A stretch of DNA of 32,681 bases from an uncultured Granulosicoccaceae bacterium (GTDB taxonomy: Bacteria > Pseudomonadota > Gammaproteobacteria > Granulosicoccales > Granulosicoccaceae). A program made the position numbers and the translations under genes. Of this stretch, positions 8,159 through 16,717 are shown one piece after another (position 1 is the first letter of the stretch; every line of letters begins with the position of its first letter). The stretch lies in the NCBI GenBank assembly GCA_938035125.1, contig CALHNS010000100.1, positions 1 through 32,681 on the forward strand, given 5' to 3'. Under the pieces are notes generated by a model. The model made no database searches, was not told where the DNA came from, and saw only the letters and a program-made list of their open reading frames with translations.

Positions 8159-9004
8159 CTAGTGATTATAACGGGATAGCCACCGGGAATATCGTGCTCT
8201 TAGTTTGGCCACTTCTGCTGTGCGTCCTCGTTTCATAGCACCAGCTGAATACACCTGAAATTTTTGTTTTAATGTTTCAATGGTGGCCTGTTCATCGGCT
8301 TCTGCCAATACATTTGCTAATAAGATTTTCTCAAGCGCTACTAATCGAAACCGATCCATGGCCATGAATTTTCTGGATAACTGATCGGTATGACCACCGT
8401 GTTTTATAACGAGTGGGGCATCGCAATACACCACAGGCTCTAATGCCGTTAAGCGTAGCCAGAAGTCGTAATCTTCACAGGCTGGCAACTCTTCGTCAAA
8501 GAAGCCAATGTCGGTGAAGACGCTTTTGTGAATCATGGCAGCTGACGGTGAGATTGCACACAATGGCAAACAATATTGATAGATACGGCCACCGCGTTTT
8601 TCATGCCGTTGTCGCTGATTCACTCGTTTGCCGTTACGAATCCAATGTTCATCGGTATGACATAACCTAATCTCAGGGTGTCGATTTAAAACATTGAGCT
8701 GTGCTTCTAATTTCCCAGGATACCAAGCATCGTCTGAATCTAGCAGTGCTATCCATTCACCACGAGCGGACTCTATGCCGCGATTGCGGGCATGTGAAAC
8801 ACCGTGATTAGATTGCCGATAAAACATAACGTCTGGAAAATCTTGTTTGATCAAAGCGCACGTGTTATCAGTGGAGCCGTCATCAATAACAATAATTTCC
8901 AACGGTTGGATGCTTTGTTCTTGCACTGATTCTATTGCGCGCGCCAAGGTGTGTACACGATTGTGAGTCGGGATAATGACACTGATCGTTGGCTGTGTTG
9001 ACAT
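8159..9004 (-). CDS. Family 2 glycosyltransferase
   Basis: 281 residues, GT-A fold. The N-terminus is a textbook GT2 opening: ISVIIPTHNRVHTLARAIES (7-26), then IIVIDDGSTDNT with the nucleotide-binding Asp41/Asp42, and the metal-binding DSD (89-91) in ALLDSDDAWYPGKL. The acceptor-side motif ACEDYDFWLRL (about 175-185) carries the likely catalytic base in ED. No membrane helices are evident, so it would act in the cytoplasm on a lipid-linked or soluble acceptor. It lies 26 bases after the AstE/AspA-like gene and one base before the DUF6164-like gene. The tail (TIETLKQKFQVYSAGAMKRGRTAEV) is alpha-helical. Sugar and acceptor cannot be told from sequence. Confidence 0.92.
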   Translation of the reverse strand: MSTQPTISVIIPTHNRVHTLARAIESVQEQSIQPLEIIVIDDGSTDNTCALIKQDFPDVMFYRQSNHGVSHARNRGIESARGEWIALLDSDDAWYPGKLEAQLNVLNRHPEIRLCHTDEHWIRNGKRVNQRQRHEKRGGRIYQYCLPLCAISPSAAMIHKSVFTDIGFFDEELPACEDYDFWLRLTALEPVVYCDAPLVIKHGGHTDQLSRKFMAMDRFRLVALEKILLANVLAEADEQATIETLKQKFQVYSAGAMKRGRTAEVAKLRARYSRWLSRYNH

Positions 9005-9030
9005 GGTTATAACTGTAACGCAGTAATCAA

Positions 9031-9981
9031 CTAACGAGGCACTTCATCAGCCACTTCGGCTAATAGTTGATTAGGTGTGCACAGCGCGTAAGCACACTGG
9101 GTCAGTAATACACCATTAATCTGTGCATTCACATTAATGGGCGCATTAAACGGTTGATGAGGGTCGTAAATACAGGCGATTGGATTTCCCCGGTGCACGG
9201 CACCACCAAGTTCCACATGCCAATGCACTAATCCACTGGTGGGAGCTTTGATATAGTTTTTGGATTTACCGGTTTCTAGAATGCGAGTGGACTGCAAGTT
9301 AAAGTGTGCATCGGTGAGAACGCCAATATGCAGTAACGCATTCTGGCATTGTGATAAACCCATAAGGCGTGATGTTTTATCTGTTGATAAATAACGCCCC
9401 AGTTCAATTCGCAAATAAACGATATTTGAAGCGATTGAAAGTTCTGCTAACGATCCCTTTAGAGGTGTGTCGAACCGACGCACGCTGTCTGGTGACCCCA
9501 TAGCAAACATAATTGCCTCTGTTAATTCGCTCGTTGTTTCATCTGCAGATGGCCAAATACCAACATGGGGTGTATTCGTTGTGCTTGTTGAACCGCTACC
9601 GATTTCGATAATGACGTCTGCAGCACTCAGTATCGTGTCATAAAACGCTTGTTTTATTGCCTGGCGTTCAGCTGAACTCCATTGGCATTGAGCTTGAGCT
9701 GGTGTATACGCTGGGCACACTATAAGAGTGCCTTGGATATTTTTAGGATCAATGGATGTCACTAGATTTTGCAGTATTGTGGTGCCAATGACATCCCCTG
9801 GTTGAACCCCTGAAATCAAACAAACCACTGGGCCCTCATTTTGTCGAAAAACGCACAAAGGGCTTTGATGCACGCGATGAGGAGATTCCTCACAGCCTAA
9901 CGTAACCGTAAAAGCACCCACCTGATACCCGTCAACACCAAGGTCAACTGAACATTCTGGTTGAAGCTCATTTATTGTCAT
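9031..9981 (-). CDS. Succinylglutamate desuccinylase/aspartoacylase family protein, zinc site lost
   Basis: 316 residues. The fold is recognisable: ISGVQPGDV (56-64) lines up without gaps with the family's ISGGNHGDE zinc motif, VIIEIGSGS (123-131) with the DLHSGG motif, RIELG (191-195) with the catalytic ELG, and the tail APTSGLVHWHVELGGAVHRG (246-265) with the C-terminal beta-barrel of DoeB-like members. All three zinc ligands are replaced: His by Pro61, Glu by Val64, and the second His by Gly128. The glutamate in ELG (Glu193) is kept. By family logic it cannot bind zinc normally and is probably a non-catalytic binding or regulatory protein. It heads a run with a GT2 and a DUF6164-like gene and is divergent from the SLC13 permease gene, 52 bases away. 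The reading frame is intact, so this is not a decayed pseudogene. Confidence 0.75.
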   Translation of the reverse strand: MTINELQPECSVDLGVDGYQVGAFTVTLGCEESPHRVHQSPLCVFRQNEGPVVCLISGVQPGDVIGTTILQNLVTSIDPKNIQGTLIVCPAYTPAQAQCQWSSAERQAIKQAFYDTILSAADVIIEIGSGSTSTTNTPHVGIWPSADETTSELTEAIMFAMGSPDSVRRFDTPLKGSLAELSIASNIVYLRIELGRYLSTDKTSRLMGLSQCQNALLHIGVLTDAHFNLQSTRILETGKSKNYIKAPTSGLVHWHVELGGAVHRGNPIACIYDPHQPFNAPINVNAQINGVLLTQCAYALCTPNQLLAEVADEVPR

Positions 9982-10033
9982 GAATTATCTCTAGGGCATA
10001 ACCTGCTGCGCTGACTGTTAGAATGCAAGAGGT

Positions 10034-11833
10034 GTGCAACCACTTAACGAGCCTATGACTCAAGAGCAAATCGCCATCAGCGCTGTGCTGGTACTTACCA
10101 TGGGCTTATTTGGTTGGGGCCGCTGGCGCTACGATTTAGTTGCCATGTTCGCACTGGTTTCCTGCGTTCTTTTGCGCTTGGTTGATCCATCTGACGCCTT
10201 CACAGGGTTTGGTCATCCTGCGGTTATCACGGTGGCAGCGGTGTTAATCATCAGCGCTGCCTTGAAGAATGCGGGTGTGGTTGATGAGATTGCCAGCCGC
10301 TTAAGCGGGTTAACTGAAACCCCTATCATGCACATCGCTGCATTAACCTGCGTCATAACGGTGGCATCGGCGTTCATGAACAACGTTGGTGCACTGGCGC
10401 TTCTGCTGCCCATTGCATTGTCCACGTCGGCTGAAAGGAACCGATCGCCTGCACTTATTTTGATGCCATTGGCTTTTGGCAGTTTGTTAGGTGGAATGAT
10501 GACGCTGATCGGAACGCCCCCCAATATCATCATCGCCAACATCCGAGCTGAAGAAGCCGGTGAACCGTTTGGAATGTTCTCGTTTGCACCGGTTGGATTT
10601 CCCATTGCAGTGGTGGGGGTGGCTTTCATTACCTTTATTGGTTGGCGCTTAATTCCGAAAGAGCGCTTGGAGAACGACAGTGCAGGGCAGTTGTTTGAAG
10701 TCGGCAGTTACTTAACTGAGGCGAAAGTGCCAGAAGGCTCTGCCATTGTTGATCAAACCTTGGGTGATATCGATGGTTTGCAGGACAGCAATGTGGAAGT
10801 GATCGGGGTGGCTGGTCGCAGGCATTTTGCGAAAAGCGTATCCAGTACGTTCAAAGTATCTGCAGGGGATGTGCTGATATTAAGAAGCGATCCTAATGAT
10901 TTAAAAGGCTTTTTAGAGCAATACAAATTAGAGCTTCAAACCACAGCGACCCCTGCGTTTAATACTCCTTCGCCAGAAAATGATGTGATGATTGAAGGGG
11001 TTGTAAGAACAGAGTCTGATCTTATCGGAAGAGGTGTTGAATTTATTCGCCGCAGTACAGGGCGCTCGGTTGCGTTAGTCGGCTTGGCTAGAAATGGTGA
11101 GTCGGTTTTAAGACGATTGCGTCAGCAAACGTTTAAGCCAGGCGATGTATTACTGCTTCACGGTGATGTGGAAACCATCGATCAACACATGAATGAAATG
11201 GGATTGCTGCCTTTGGCCAGCCGTCCGATCGATTTAAATCGAAGTAGGCGAGTGATGTTGGCTGGGTTTATTTTTGCCGCCGCGATCATAATGGGCATTG
11301 TTGGAATTACTTCATTGCCTGTAGCTTTTTTGATGGCTGTTGGCGCCTACGTTGCAACAGGCATATTATCGCCTAGACAAATATACGATGACATTGATTG
11401 GCCAGTTATTGTATTGCTGGCTGCGATGATACCTGTTGGCAATGCATTAACCACAACAGGCACTACGCAGTTAGTAGCAAATAGCTTAATTGACATAACC
11501 GATGGGCTTTCGATTTATTGGATCATCACTTTATTGTTGGTGGTTACCATGCTGCTGTCTGATGTAATAAACAATGCAGCAACGGCGCTTGTTATGGCGC
11601 CGTTAGGAATTGCTTTGGCAAATTCTTTAGGTGTTAACAGTGATCCGTTTTTAATGTCGGTAGCGGTTGGTGCTTCTTGTGCATTTTTGACACCCATTGG
11701 TCATCAATGCAATACCTTGGTGATGGGGCCAGGCGGCTATAAATTCAGTGACTACTGGCGAATGGGTTTACCACTTGAAATTTTGATTGTAGTAATCAGT
11801 GTGCCGTTAATTTTATGGGCGTGGCCGTTATAA
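10034..11833 (+). CDS. SLC13/DASS-family permease with two RCK_C (TrkA-C) domains
   Basis: 599 residues, the usual length of this type. N-terminal membrane half (about 10-210), a central soluble part with two RCK_C-like domains (about 220-290, EGSAIVDQTLGDI and GDVLILRSDP; and 310-390, IGRGVEFIRR and GDVLLLHGD), then a C-terminal membrane half (about 405-599). Family signatures: MNNVGALALLLPIA with the Asn of the substrate/sodium site, GTPPNIIIA in the first half, and VINNAATALVMAPL in the second. Family knowledge: members bring in dicarboxylates, sulfate or other small anions with sodium; the RCK_C form is often called a sulfur-deprivation or citrate transporter. GTG 10034 is the longest start; ATG 10055 is an equal candidate. 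Substrate not determined. Confidence 0.92.
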   Translation: MQPLNEPMTQEQIAISAVLVLTMGLFGWGRWRYDLVAMFALVSCVLLRLVDPSDAFTGFGHPAVITVAAVLIISAALKNAGVVDEIASRLSGLTETPIMHIAALTCVITVASAFMNNVGALALLLPIALSTSAERNRSPALILMPLAFGSLLGGMMTLIGTPPNIIIANIRAEEAGEPFGMFSFAPVGFPIAVVGVAFITFIGWRLIPKERLENDSAGQLFEVGSYLTEAKVPEGSAIVDQTLGDIDGLQDSNVEVIGVAGRRHFAKSVSSTFKVSAGDVLILRSDPNDLKGFLEQYKLELQTTATPAFNTPSPENDVMIEGVVRTESDLIGRGVEFIRRSTGRSVALVGLARNGESVLRRLRQQTFKPGDVLLLHGDVETIDQHMNEMGLLPLASRPIDLNRSRRVMLAGFIFAAAIIMGIVGITSLPVAFLMAVGAYVATGILSPRQIYDDIDWPVIVLLAAMIPVGNALTTTGTTQLVANSLIDITDGLSIYWIITLLLVVTMLLSDVINNAATALVMAPLGIALANSLGVNSDPFLMSVAVGASCAFLTPIGHQCNTLVMGPGGYKFSDYWRMGLPLEILIVVISVPLILWAWPL

Positions 11834-11884
11834 TAATTATAAAAGCCACACCCAACGTTTCATACAATGATGGGTATTCTCGCT

Positions 11885-12565
11885 TTAGATTGGCGCGCGA
11901 AACGCATCGTTTTCACGGCCTTCAACAATGGGTTTGATGTATATTTCCACTCGTCGATTCGCATCCCGGCCGCGGCTGGTTGCATTGGACGCAACGGGTA
12001 AAGATTCACCGCGCCCACTTAAACGCATGCGATCGCGTAACACCCCGCCCGAGGCAAGATACGAACCTACACTATTGGATCGTTTTTCCGAGAGCTGTTG
12101 GTTATAGCTTGCTGTGCCTGTGCTGTCAGTATGTCCTATAACGTGCACGGCGGTTTGCCCATATTCGGATATAACACTGGATACTTTCATTAAGCTATTT
12201 TTAAAATCTGGCTTAACTGAGCTGCTATTCACTGCAAAGGTAGATTCACTATCCAGTTCCAGCTTTAAAGTTTCTTCATCGATTCGCACTAAACGTATAT
12301 CGTTGCTTTGGCGCTCTGCGGCCAATTGCTGCTCCAACTTCCTTTGTTGCTCGTCCATGTAACCGCCCACAGCGGCACCCGTTAATGCACCTACTGCTGC
12401 ACCCACATAACGTCCGTTTTTATCGTGCAGTTGATGGCCTAACACAGCCCCTGCGATAGCACCCACGGCAGCGCCTGCTTTGGCTCGCTGGTTAGCATCG
12501 TTTGTGGCACAACCCGTTGTTACGGTTAAGGCAGCCACAAGGGCTACTGTTTTGAAAGAAGTCAT
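11885..12565 (-). CDS. OmpA-family lipoprotein with glycine-zipper domain (YiaD-like)
   Basis: 226 residues. The signal peptide ends in VTTGC (lipobox, Cys19). A glycine zipper follows (about 28-70, GAAVGAIAGAVLG and GAAVGALTGAAVGG), then a short charged helix (DEQQRKLEQQLAAERQS), then the OmpA C-terminal domain (about 98-210). Peptidoglycan contact residues are visible in HVIGHTDSTG (Asp) and ANRRVEIYI (Arg). Such proteins sit in the outer membrane, with the OmpA domain binding meso-diaminopimelate in the cell wall. The product length is that of E. coli YiaD. It has its own upstream region, with a TATAAA element about 20 bases before the start on the minus strand but no clear -35 box. Confidence 0.92.
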   Translation of the reverse strand: MTSFKTVALVAALTVTTGCATNDANQRAKAGAAVGAIAGAVLGHQLHDKNGRYVGAAVGALTGAAVGGYMDEQQRKLEQQLAAERQSNDIRLVRIDEETLKLELDSESTFAVNSSSVKPDFKNSLMKVSSVISEYGQTAVHVIGHTDSTGTASYNQQLSEKRSNSVGSYLASGGVLRDRMRLSGRGESLPVASNATSRGRDANRRVEIYIKPIVEGRENDAFRAPI

Positions 12566-12829
12566 GGCTTTACGCTCTTATTTTTATAGTGTTTGTGCCA
12601 ACCCTGTGGCTATCTTGCCGATAGGTCAAAAACTGCACATGGAGGTAATAACGGCTGCGTTAAGCCTGGATTTCAATGCAAACGTGTGATCGTTTACTCA
12701 GCTTTGAAGTGTTAAGCCAGTGGGCTCAATATTGGGTGCTGAACCTGTGATCTATCTGTCGCCTTTTATGTGAACTTTGCCACCTCTAGGCTAAGCTCTA
12801 TCAATCAAACGAGTAATGAGAGGTTGGGT

Positions 12830-13183
12830 ATGAGTGGCGATGAATCAGAGCTGATCAGCTGGCAGGATTTTGAAAAAGTGCAGCTTTGTGTGGGTACTGT
12901 GGTTTCTGTGGATGAATTTCCTGAAGCAAGAAATCCTGCTTACAAACTCACCATAGATTTTGGAGAAGCTATCGGGGTGCGAAAATCCAGCGCTCAAATC
13001 ACCGTGCATTATCAACCCGATGAATTAGTAGGGCGGCAAATTATTGCTGTGGTGAATTTTCCGAAAAAACAAATTGGGCCATTTATGTCTGAATGTTTGG
13101 TAACAGGTTTTGCCGATAGCGACGGCGCTATCGTGTTAGCTCAAGTTGAACGTAGCGTGCCTAACGGTGCAAGGTTGATGTGA
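12830..13183 (+). CDS. CsaA-like tRNA-binding domain protein
   Basis: 117 residues from ATG 12830, which has GAGAGG seven bases upstream; a longer frame from GTG 12770 lacks this and adds 20 unconserved residues. The whole protein is one OB-fold tRNA-binding domain: FEKVQLCVGTVVSVDEFPEARNPAYKLTIDFG, KKSSAQI-like strand RKSSAQITVHY, and VVNFPKKQIGPFMSE. These are the conserved positions of CsaA and of the C-terminal domain of methionyl-tRNA synthetase. CsaA is a dimer reported as an export chaperone and tRNA binder. The stop is 2 bases from that of the convergent gene at 13186, leaving no room for an intervening terminator. Confidence 0.9.
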   Translation: MSGDESELISWQDFEKVQLCVGTVVSVDEFPEARNPAYKLTIDFGEAIGVRKSSAQITVHYQPDELVGRQIIAVVNFPKKQIGPFMSECLVTGFADSDGAIVLAQVERSVPNGARLM

Positions 13184-13185
13184 AT

Positions 13186-13986
13186 TTAATTCGGACAAAT
13201 AACCCGATGTGGTGAGCGCGGCGCCACATCTTGTTCGCTAACTAATAAGGTTTGATTGCCTTGGCAGCTAACGCCATCGTCAGATGGAGCGTTTGTGGTT
13301 GTGTTCACATGCAGAACACCTGAATCAGATATGTCGTGCACCAATGCAGAAGTAATTGCTGTAGTGCTTTCCTCGGGTACGATGTAATTACTTAAGGTAT
13401 TCAAGGTCGCAATAGAGCGCCACTCGTTTCCATCGTCATAAATGATGTGGGTGGTGTCTTTGATGTCTGATGAGCCTTCTTCCACCATGAAATATTGTAA
13501 GGCTAAATTGCCGGCTGCAAGATTTAATGGGTTGCTTGCCACAGCTTTTACACCGGTTATCTTAAATTTCGGGTTGGCCGCTTTCCCTTCGGCTATGCGG
13601 TTCTTTAGCTCGTTATCAAGAATGCTGCGGTGGCGTTCACTGAGTTGATCAATACCGCCTGTGTCCAGCCATTCGCTGCAGGTAAAGCTCCACTGGTCTT
13701 CGTATTTTTGCCGAAGCTCATAAATCTTTGCTGAGCAGAATAGCGTTTCATTGTTGGCGTACCACTTCACTCGTCGATCGTTTTCACCGTGTGTAACCGT
13801 TACCTCACACAGGTGTTCCTGACCTGGTAGTTCTAAGCGGATGAAGCGTTTATCCCCGGGCACAGAACATTCAAATTCTTGGGCGCTAGCTTGGGAATAT
13901 GGCATCAGCAATACAGCAATCCCCAATAACAAGGGAGTGATTGCGGCAGCGGCGGTGAATATTCCTTGATAACTGGGGTGCTTCAT
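13186..13986 (-). CDS. Secreted protein of unknown function
   Basis: 266 residues that I do not recognise. A signal peptide is visible: basic start, hydrophobic TPLLLGIAVLLM and a cut after ASA (about residue 35). The mature protein has six or more cysteines spaced for disulfides (FECSVPG, HLCEV, LFCSAK, FTCSEW, VSCQGN, VICPN). It begins with a beta-rich Cys-containing domain, EFECSVPGDKRFIRL to QWSFTCSEWL (36-105), followed by a helical linker and a second beta domain (about 140-266). The first part resembles small periplasmic beta-sandwich inhibitors in style only. A TATAAA element lies about 35 bases upstream on the minus strand. It is convergent with the CsaA-like gene and about 84 bases from the esterase gene's stop. 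Confidence 0.7.
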   Translation of the reverse strand: MKHPSYQGIFTAAAAITPLLLGIAVLLMPYSQASAQEFECSVPGDKRFIRLELPGQEHLCEVTVTHGENDRRVKWYANNETLFCSAKIYELRQKYEDQWSFTCSEWLDTGGIDQLSERHRSILDNELKNRIAEGKAANPKFKITGVKAVASNPLNLAAGNLALQYFMVEEGSSDIKDTTHIIYDDGNEWRSIATLNTLSNYIVPEESTTAITSALVHDISDSGVLHVNTTTNAPSDDGVSCQGNQTLLVSEQDVAPRSPHRVICPN

Positions 13987-14070
13987 TGCAATTTTTTTGA
14001 CGGTGTGGCATTTTCGTCAAACTTTTATAGCAGATACCACCCTGCTACGCCTGTTAATTTAGCTTACAAA

Positions 14071-15537
14071 TTACGGGTTTCTGTCAATAACTCGCTGCAA
14101 AGCTTGATAGTAACGAATGCCTAGTTCACGGTAACCTGCAGCGCCAAAGTGAATGCACGATGATTGGCCGCAGGGAAATGACGGTGGCACTAAATCATCG
14201 GCAATTGCGACATCGGAGAAAGGCAAAACATTGGGTAAATTGCGATGCGCATTGTCCACGCGTTGCTTGGTATTACTAAATTGTGAAAACTCACCTCGTT
14301 CGTCATTACCCCGGGCCATAGTGCCCAAGATAAAAGGCACTGGGGCGTTATCGCCGCGCGCACCTTGACCACGAGCATCTTCAAAAGCCTCACGCTTTAT
14401 TCGATTCGCAAGGGCAATTACGTTATTTTCATAGCGTTCTGCACAAATGGAATTGTTTGAATCGGCCTCACCCTGGTGCCAAAGGATGCCGCGCAGAATG
14501 CCACCTGTGTCTTGTAAGGCGATATTTAAGCGAGTGATGGCTCGATCGGCCAGTAAGGTGCCACCCAGCGCCTGTTCGTCAGTTTCTGCAGCGTTCCAGG
14601 CTAATTCAGTATCGTCGTTGCCGCAAAAACCACGAGCCGACCAAGCGGCAGGCACCAAAATGATATCGGTTGAGGTATTCGGCAAAGCGGCTTTGGCAAA
14701 GGATAGGCCAAGGCCGATAAATGAGCCTTCTTTATTGTCTCGAAATGCGAAACGGGGTTCGTGTAATGGGTCTTCAGCAGTAATATATCGGGGCTCTAAA
14801 ACGTTAAACCCCTGATCGGTGAATAAACGCGATTCATCGAATAAATTTCTATCGTTCTGGCGCACGTTCAATTGCCGGATACGTGGGTTCAGTTCATCTA
14901 GGCCTCCAGGGCTGGTATCACGAGCGCCTAATTCACTGGTGCCTTCCATGTTGCTTTGGCCAATCAACAAATACACATCGGGTGCTGATATCGGGCGAAC
15001 ATCGACTGTAAAGGTTTGTGTAGATTGCATCCGGCCGTCATCAGCAGTCACTATAAACCTGCGTTCGTGAAACTGTACAGGCCCAATGGAAACACCCAGC
15101 TCGGCGCGCCAAGATGTAAAGGTTTCACTCCCTACAAGTTCTGCACGCTCCAATTGCACATCCAATCGCCGGGCGTCGCGTTCAGTTTCAGGTGTTACCG
15201 TAATCTGAACAGGGCGAACATGATTGTCCAATCGGCTGATATTGATCGGCACAGTGATGCCGTTTTCGTTCGCTTCAATAAGCTCAAAGCGAGTTGCGTC
15301 CAATCGCAATTCGAAGGAGCCTAGTTCTAATGGGTCAGGTAGTTGGCTCTGCTGATCTTGCTGATCCTCGCCTACCTCATCGTTGTTAGGGGGTAGAGGG
15401 CTGAGTTCTGTTGTTGTGTCTTCAACAACTAAATCGGCGTTGGCAGAGTCCATCAAAACCACACGGGTATCGCCATCACAGGCAATCAATGAACAGGCAA
15501 ACAAAAAAACTAGGACTTGTCGCAAGGGACTTCGCAC
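14071..15537 (-). CDS. SGNH-type carbohydrate esterase lipoprotein (SASA/CE6-like)
   Basis: 488 residues from GTG 15537. Lipobox SLIAC ends at Cys20. A Gln/Asp/Pro-rich linker (45-70) is followed by a beta-sandwich region (about 72-185), probably an Ig-like module. The esterase domain starts at VYLLIGQSNMEG, with nucleophile Ser195. Block III is GILWHQGEADS (350-360), as in the sialate O-acetylesterase and acetylxylan esterase (CE6) families, and the catalytic histidine is His463 in CIHFGAAGYRELG. Cys456 and Cys461 bracket the segment before it. The predicted action is removal of acetyl groups from a polysaccharide at the cell surface. No glycoside hydrolase is adjacent; the GH16 gene lies 6.5 kb away. 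A single-gene unit. Confidence 0.85.
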   Translation of the reverse strand: MRSPLRQVLVFLFACSLIACDGDTRVVLMDSANADLVVEDTTTELSPLPPNNDEVGEDQQDQQSQLPDPLELGSFELRLDATRFELIEANENGITVPINISRLDNHVRPVQITVTPETERDARRLDVQLERAELVGSETFTSWRAELGVSIGPVQFHERRFIVTADDGRMQSTQTFTVDVRPISAPDVYLLIGQSNMEGTSELGARDTSPGGLDELNPRIRQLNVRQNDRNLFDESRLFTDQGFNVLEPRYITAEDPLHEPRFAFRDNKEGSFIGLGLSFAKAALPNTSTDIILVPAAWSARGFCGNDDTELAWNAAETDEQALGGTLLADRAITRLNIALQDTGGILRGILWHQGEADSNNSICAERYENNVIALANRIKREAFEDARGQGARGDNAPVPFILGTMARGNDERGEFSQFSNTKQRVDNAHRNLPNVLPFSDVAIADDLVPPSFPCGQSSCIHFGAAGYRELGIRYYQALQRVIDRNP

Positions 15538-15719
15538 AGGTGCATTACTTCCATGAAATAGGGTTGGCAGCGGGGCCGAACCTAACTAGGCGTGTTAAAA
15601 ATCACCAGCCAACCTACGCTAGCGAGAGAGCGCCAAGTTTACATCGTTGCTCCATTTCCGTTGTGCTCTGATGCCCAGAACGTGCTTAGAACTGTGTGAA
15701 AGAAAGTAATAAAACTAGA

Positions 15720-16706
15720 CTAAGGTTGAAGCACGATTTTTGGAGGTGCAATACCTTGATCGATGTCGTGAAACGCCTGTGCACCAACCGATAAAGGGCG
15801 ACATTCTAGCCAAGGGTAGTCGCCTAAGGCGTTGCGATTTAGTAGATCCAGTGCCGTGGCACAGTCCTCATCGTTGTAGGTGTAATTACCTAAAAGTATA
15901 ATTTCCTGCAAAGTAATGCGTCGAACGTCTAATCCTTCTGCATTGTCTTGCAAACCGATGTGCGAGATAACGCCACCTTGCCTTACTAATCGGCTGGCTG
16001 CTGCCCGTGTTAAGCCACTGCCAACCGCATCAACGACTAAATCCATGTGCGCATCGGTAGGACTTGATTCTCTGGGGTCGTAGCAATTCCCTAGGTCCAT
16101 GCTGTTTAGTAATTTCAATCGGGTGGGCGAGGTTTCTGCAATGTGCAGTTCGCGCACGCCTTTTTGTTTTAAAACTAATGCCGCTAGTAGGCCAATTGCG
16201 CCGCCACCTAATACGGTTACGTTCGATTCAGATATCGGTCGGCTAAGTGCTCGTTCGGCAAGGCGAACAGCATGAACTGAAACCGCGAGTGGCTCCATTA
16301 ACGCGGCGTGTTCAAACGATAAGGTGTCAGGCAGCGCTAATAAATTTCTATTGGGAGCAACAACGTACTCGGCGTAGCCTCCTGCTCTTACTAAGCCTAA
16401 AAGATCTCGTTGTTGGCAAAGGTTGGGGTTCCCATCGCGACAATCCCTACACTCTAGGCAAGTGACCATCGGGTTTATCGCTACTCGCTGACCTTTCAAT
16501 GGGCCAGATTCTGCAACGCCTGCCAGTTCATGCCCTAAGACCATAGGTGGCACACGGCGCGCATCGTGCCCATGCCAAGCGTGCATGTCAGAGCCGCAAA
16601 TACCTGCGCTGAGAATTTTTACTAAGGACTCCCCGTCTCCCGCCTCTGGCATGGGTTCATCACGGTATTCCATGGACTCTGTGCCGGTAAAAACGAGTGC
16701 TTTCAT
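15720..16706 (-). CDS. Zinc-dependent medium-chain alcohol/polyol dehydrogenase
   Basis: 328 residues, slightly shorter than the 340-350 usual for the sorbitol/threonine dehydrogenase branch. N-terminal GroES-like domain: catalytic-zinc cysteine in SAGICGSDMHAW (Cys37), histidine and glutamate in MVLGHELAG, and a structural-zinc loop with four cysteines (CLECRDCRDGNPNLC). Rossmann domain: VTVLGGGAIGLLAAL, the NAD(P) site. Its product partner is the SDR gene 11 bases upstream in the same operon. A zinc ADH beside a gluconate-5-dehydrogenase-like SDR is the arrangement of idonate use (IdnD and IdnO), so oxidation of a sugar acid or polyol imported by the TRAP system is likely. Substrate remains unproven. 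It is the last gene of the operon; no terminator is evident in 15538-15719. Confidence 0.9.
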   Translation of the reverse strand: MKALVFTGTESMEYRDEPMPEAGDGESLVKILSAGICGSDMHAWHGHDARRVPPMVLGHELAGVAESGPLKGQRVAINPMVTCLECRDCRDGNPNLCQQRDLLGLVRAGGYAEYVVAPNRNLLALPDTLSFEHAALMEPLAVSVHAVRLAERALSRPISESNVTVLGGGAIGLLAALVLKQKGVRELHIAETSPTRLKLLNSMDLGNCYDPRESSPTDAHMDLVVDAVGSGLTRAAASRLVRQGGVISHIGLQDNAEGLDVRRITLQEIILLGNYTYNDEDCATALDLLNRNALGDYPWLECRPLSVGAQAFHDIDQGIAPPKIVLQP

Positions 16707-16717
16707 AGTGAAGTTTC

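Noticed and set aside
10213..10629. A 138-residue minus-strand frame
   Set aside because: Antisense shadow of the SLC13 permease gene; that gene has clear family motifs throughout.
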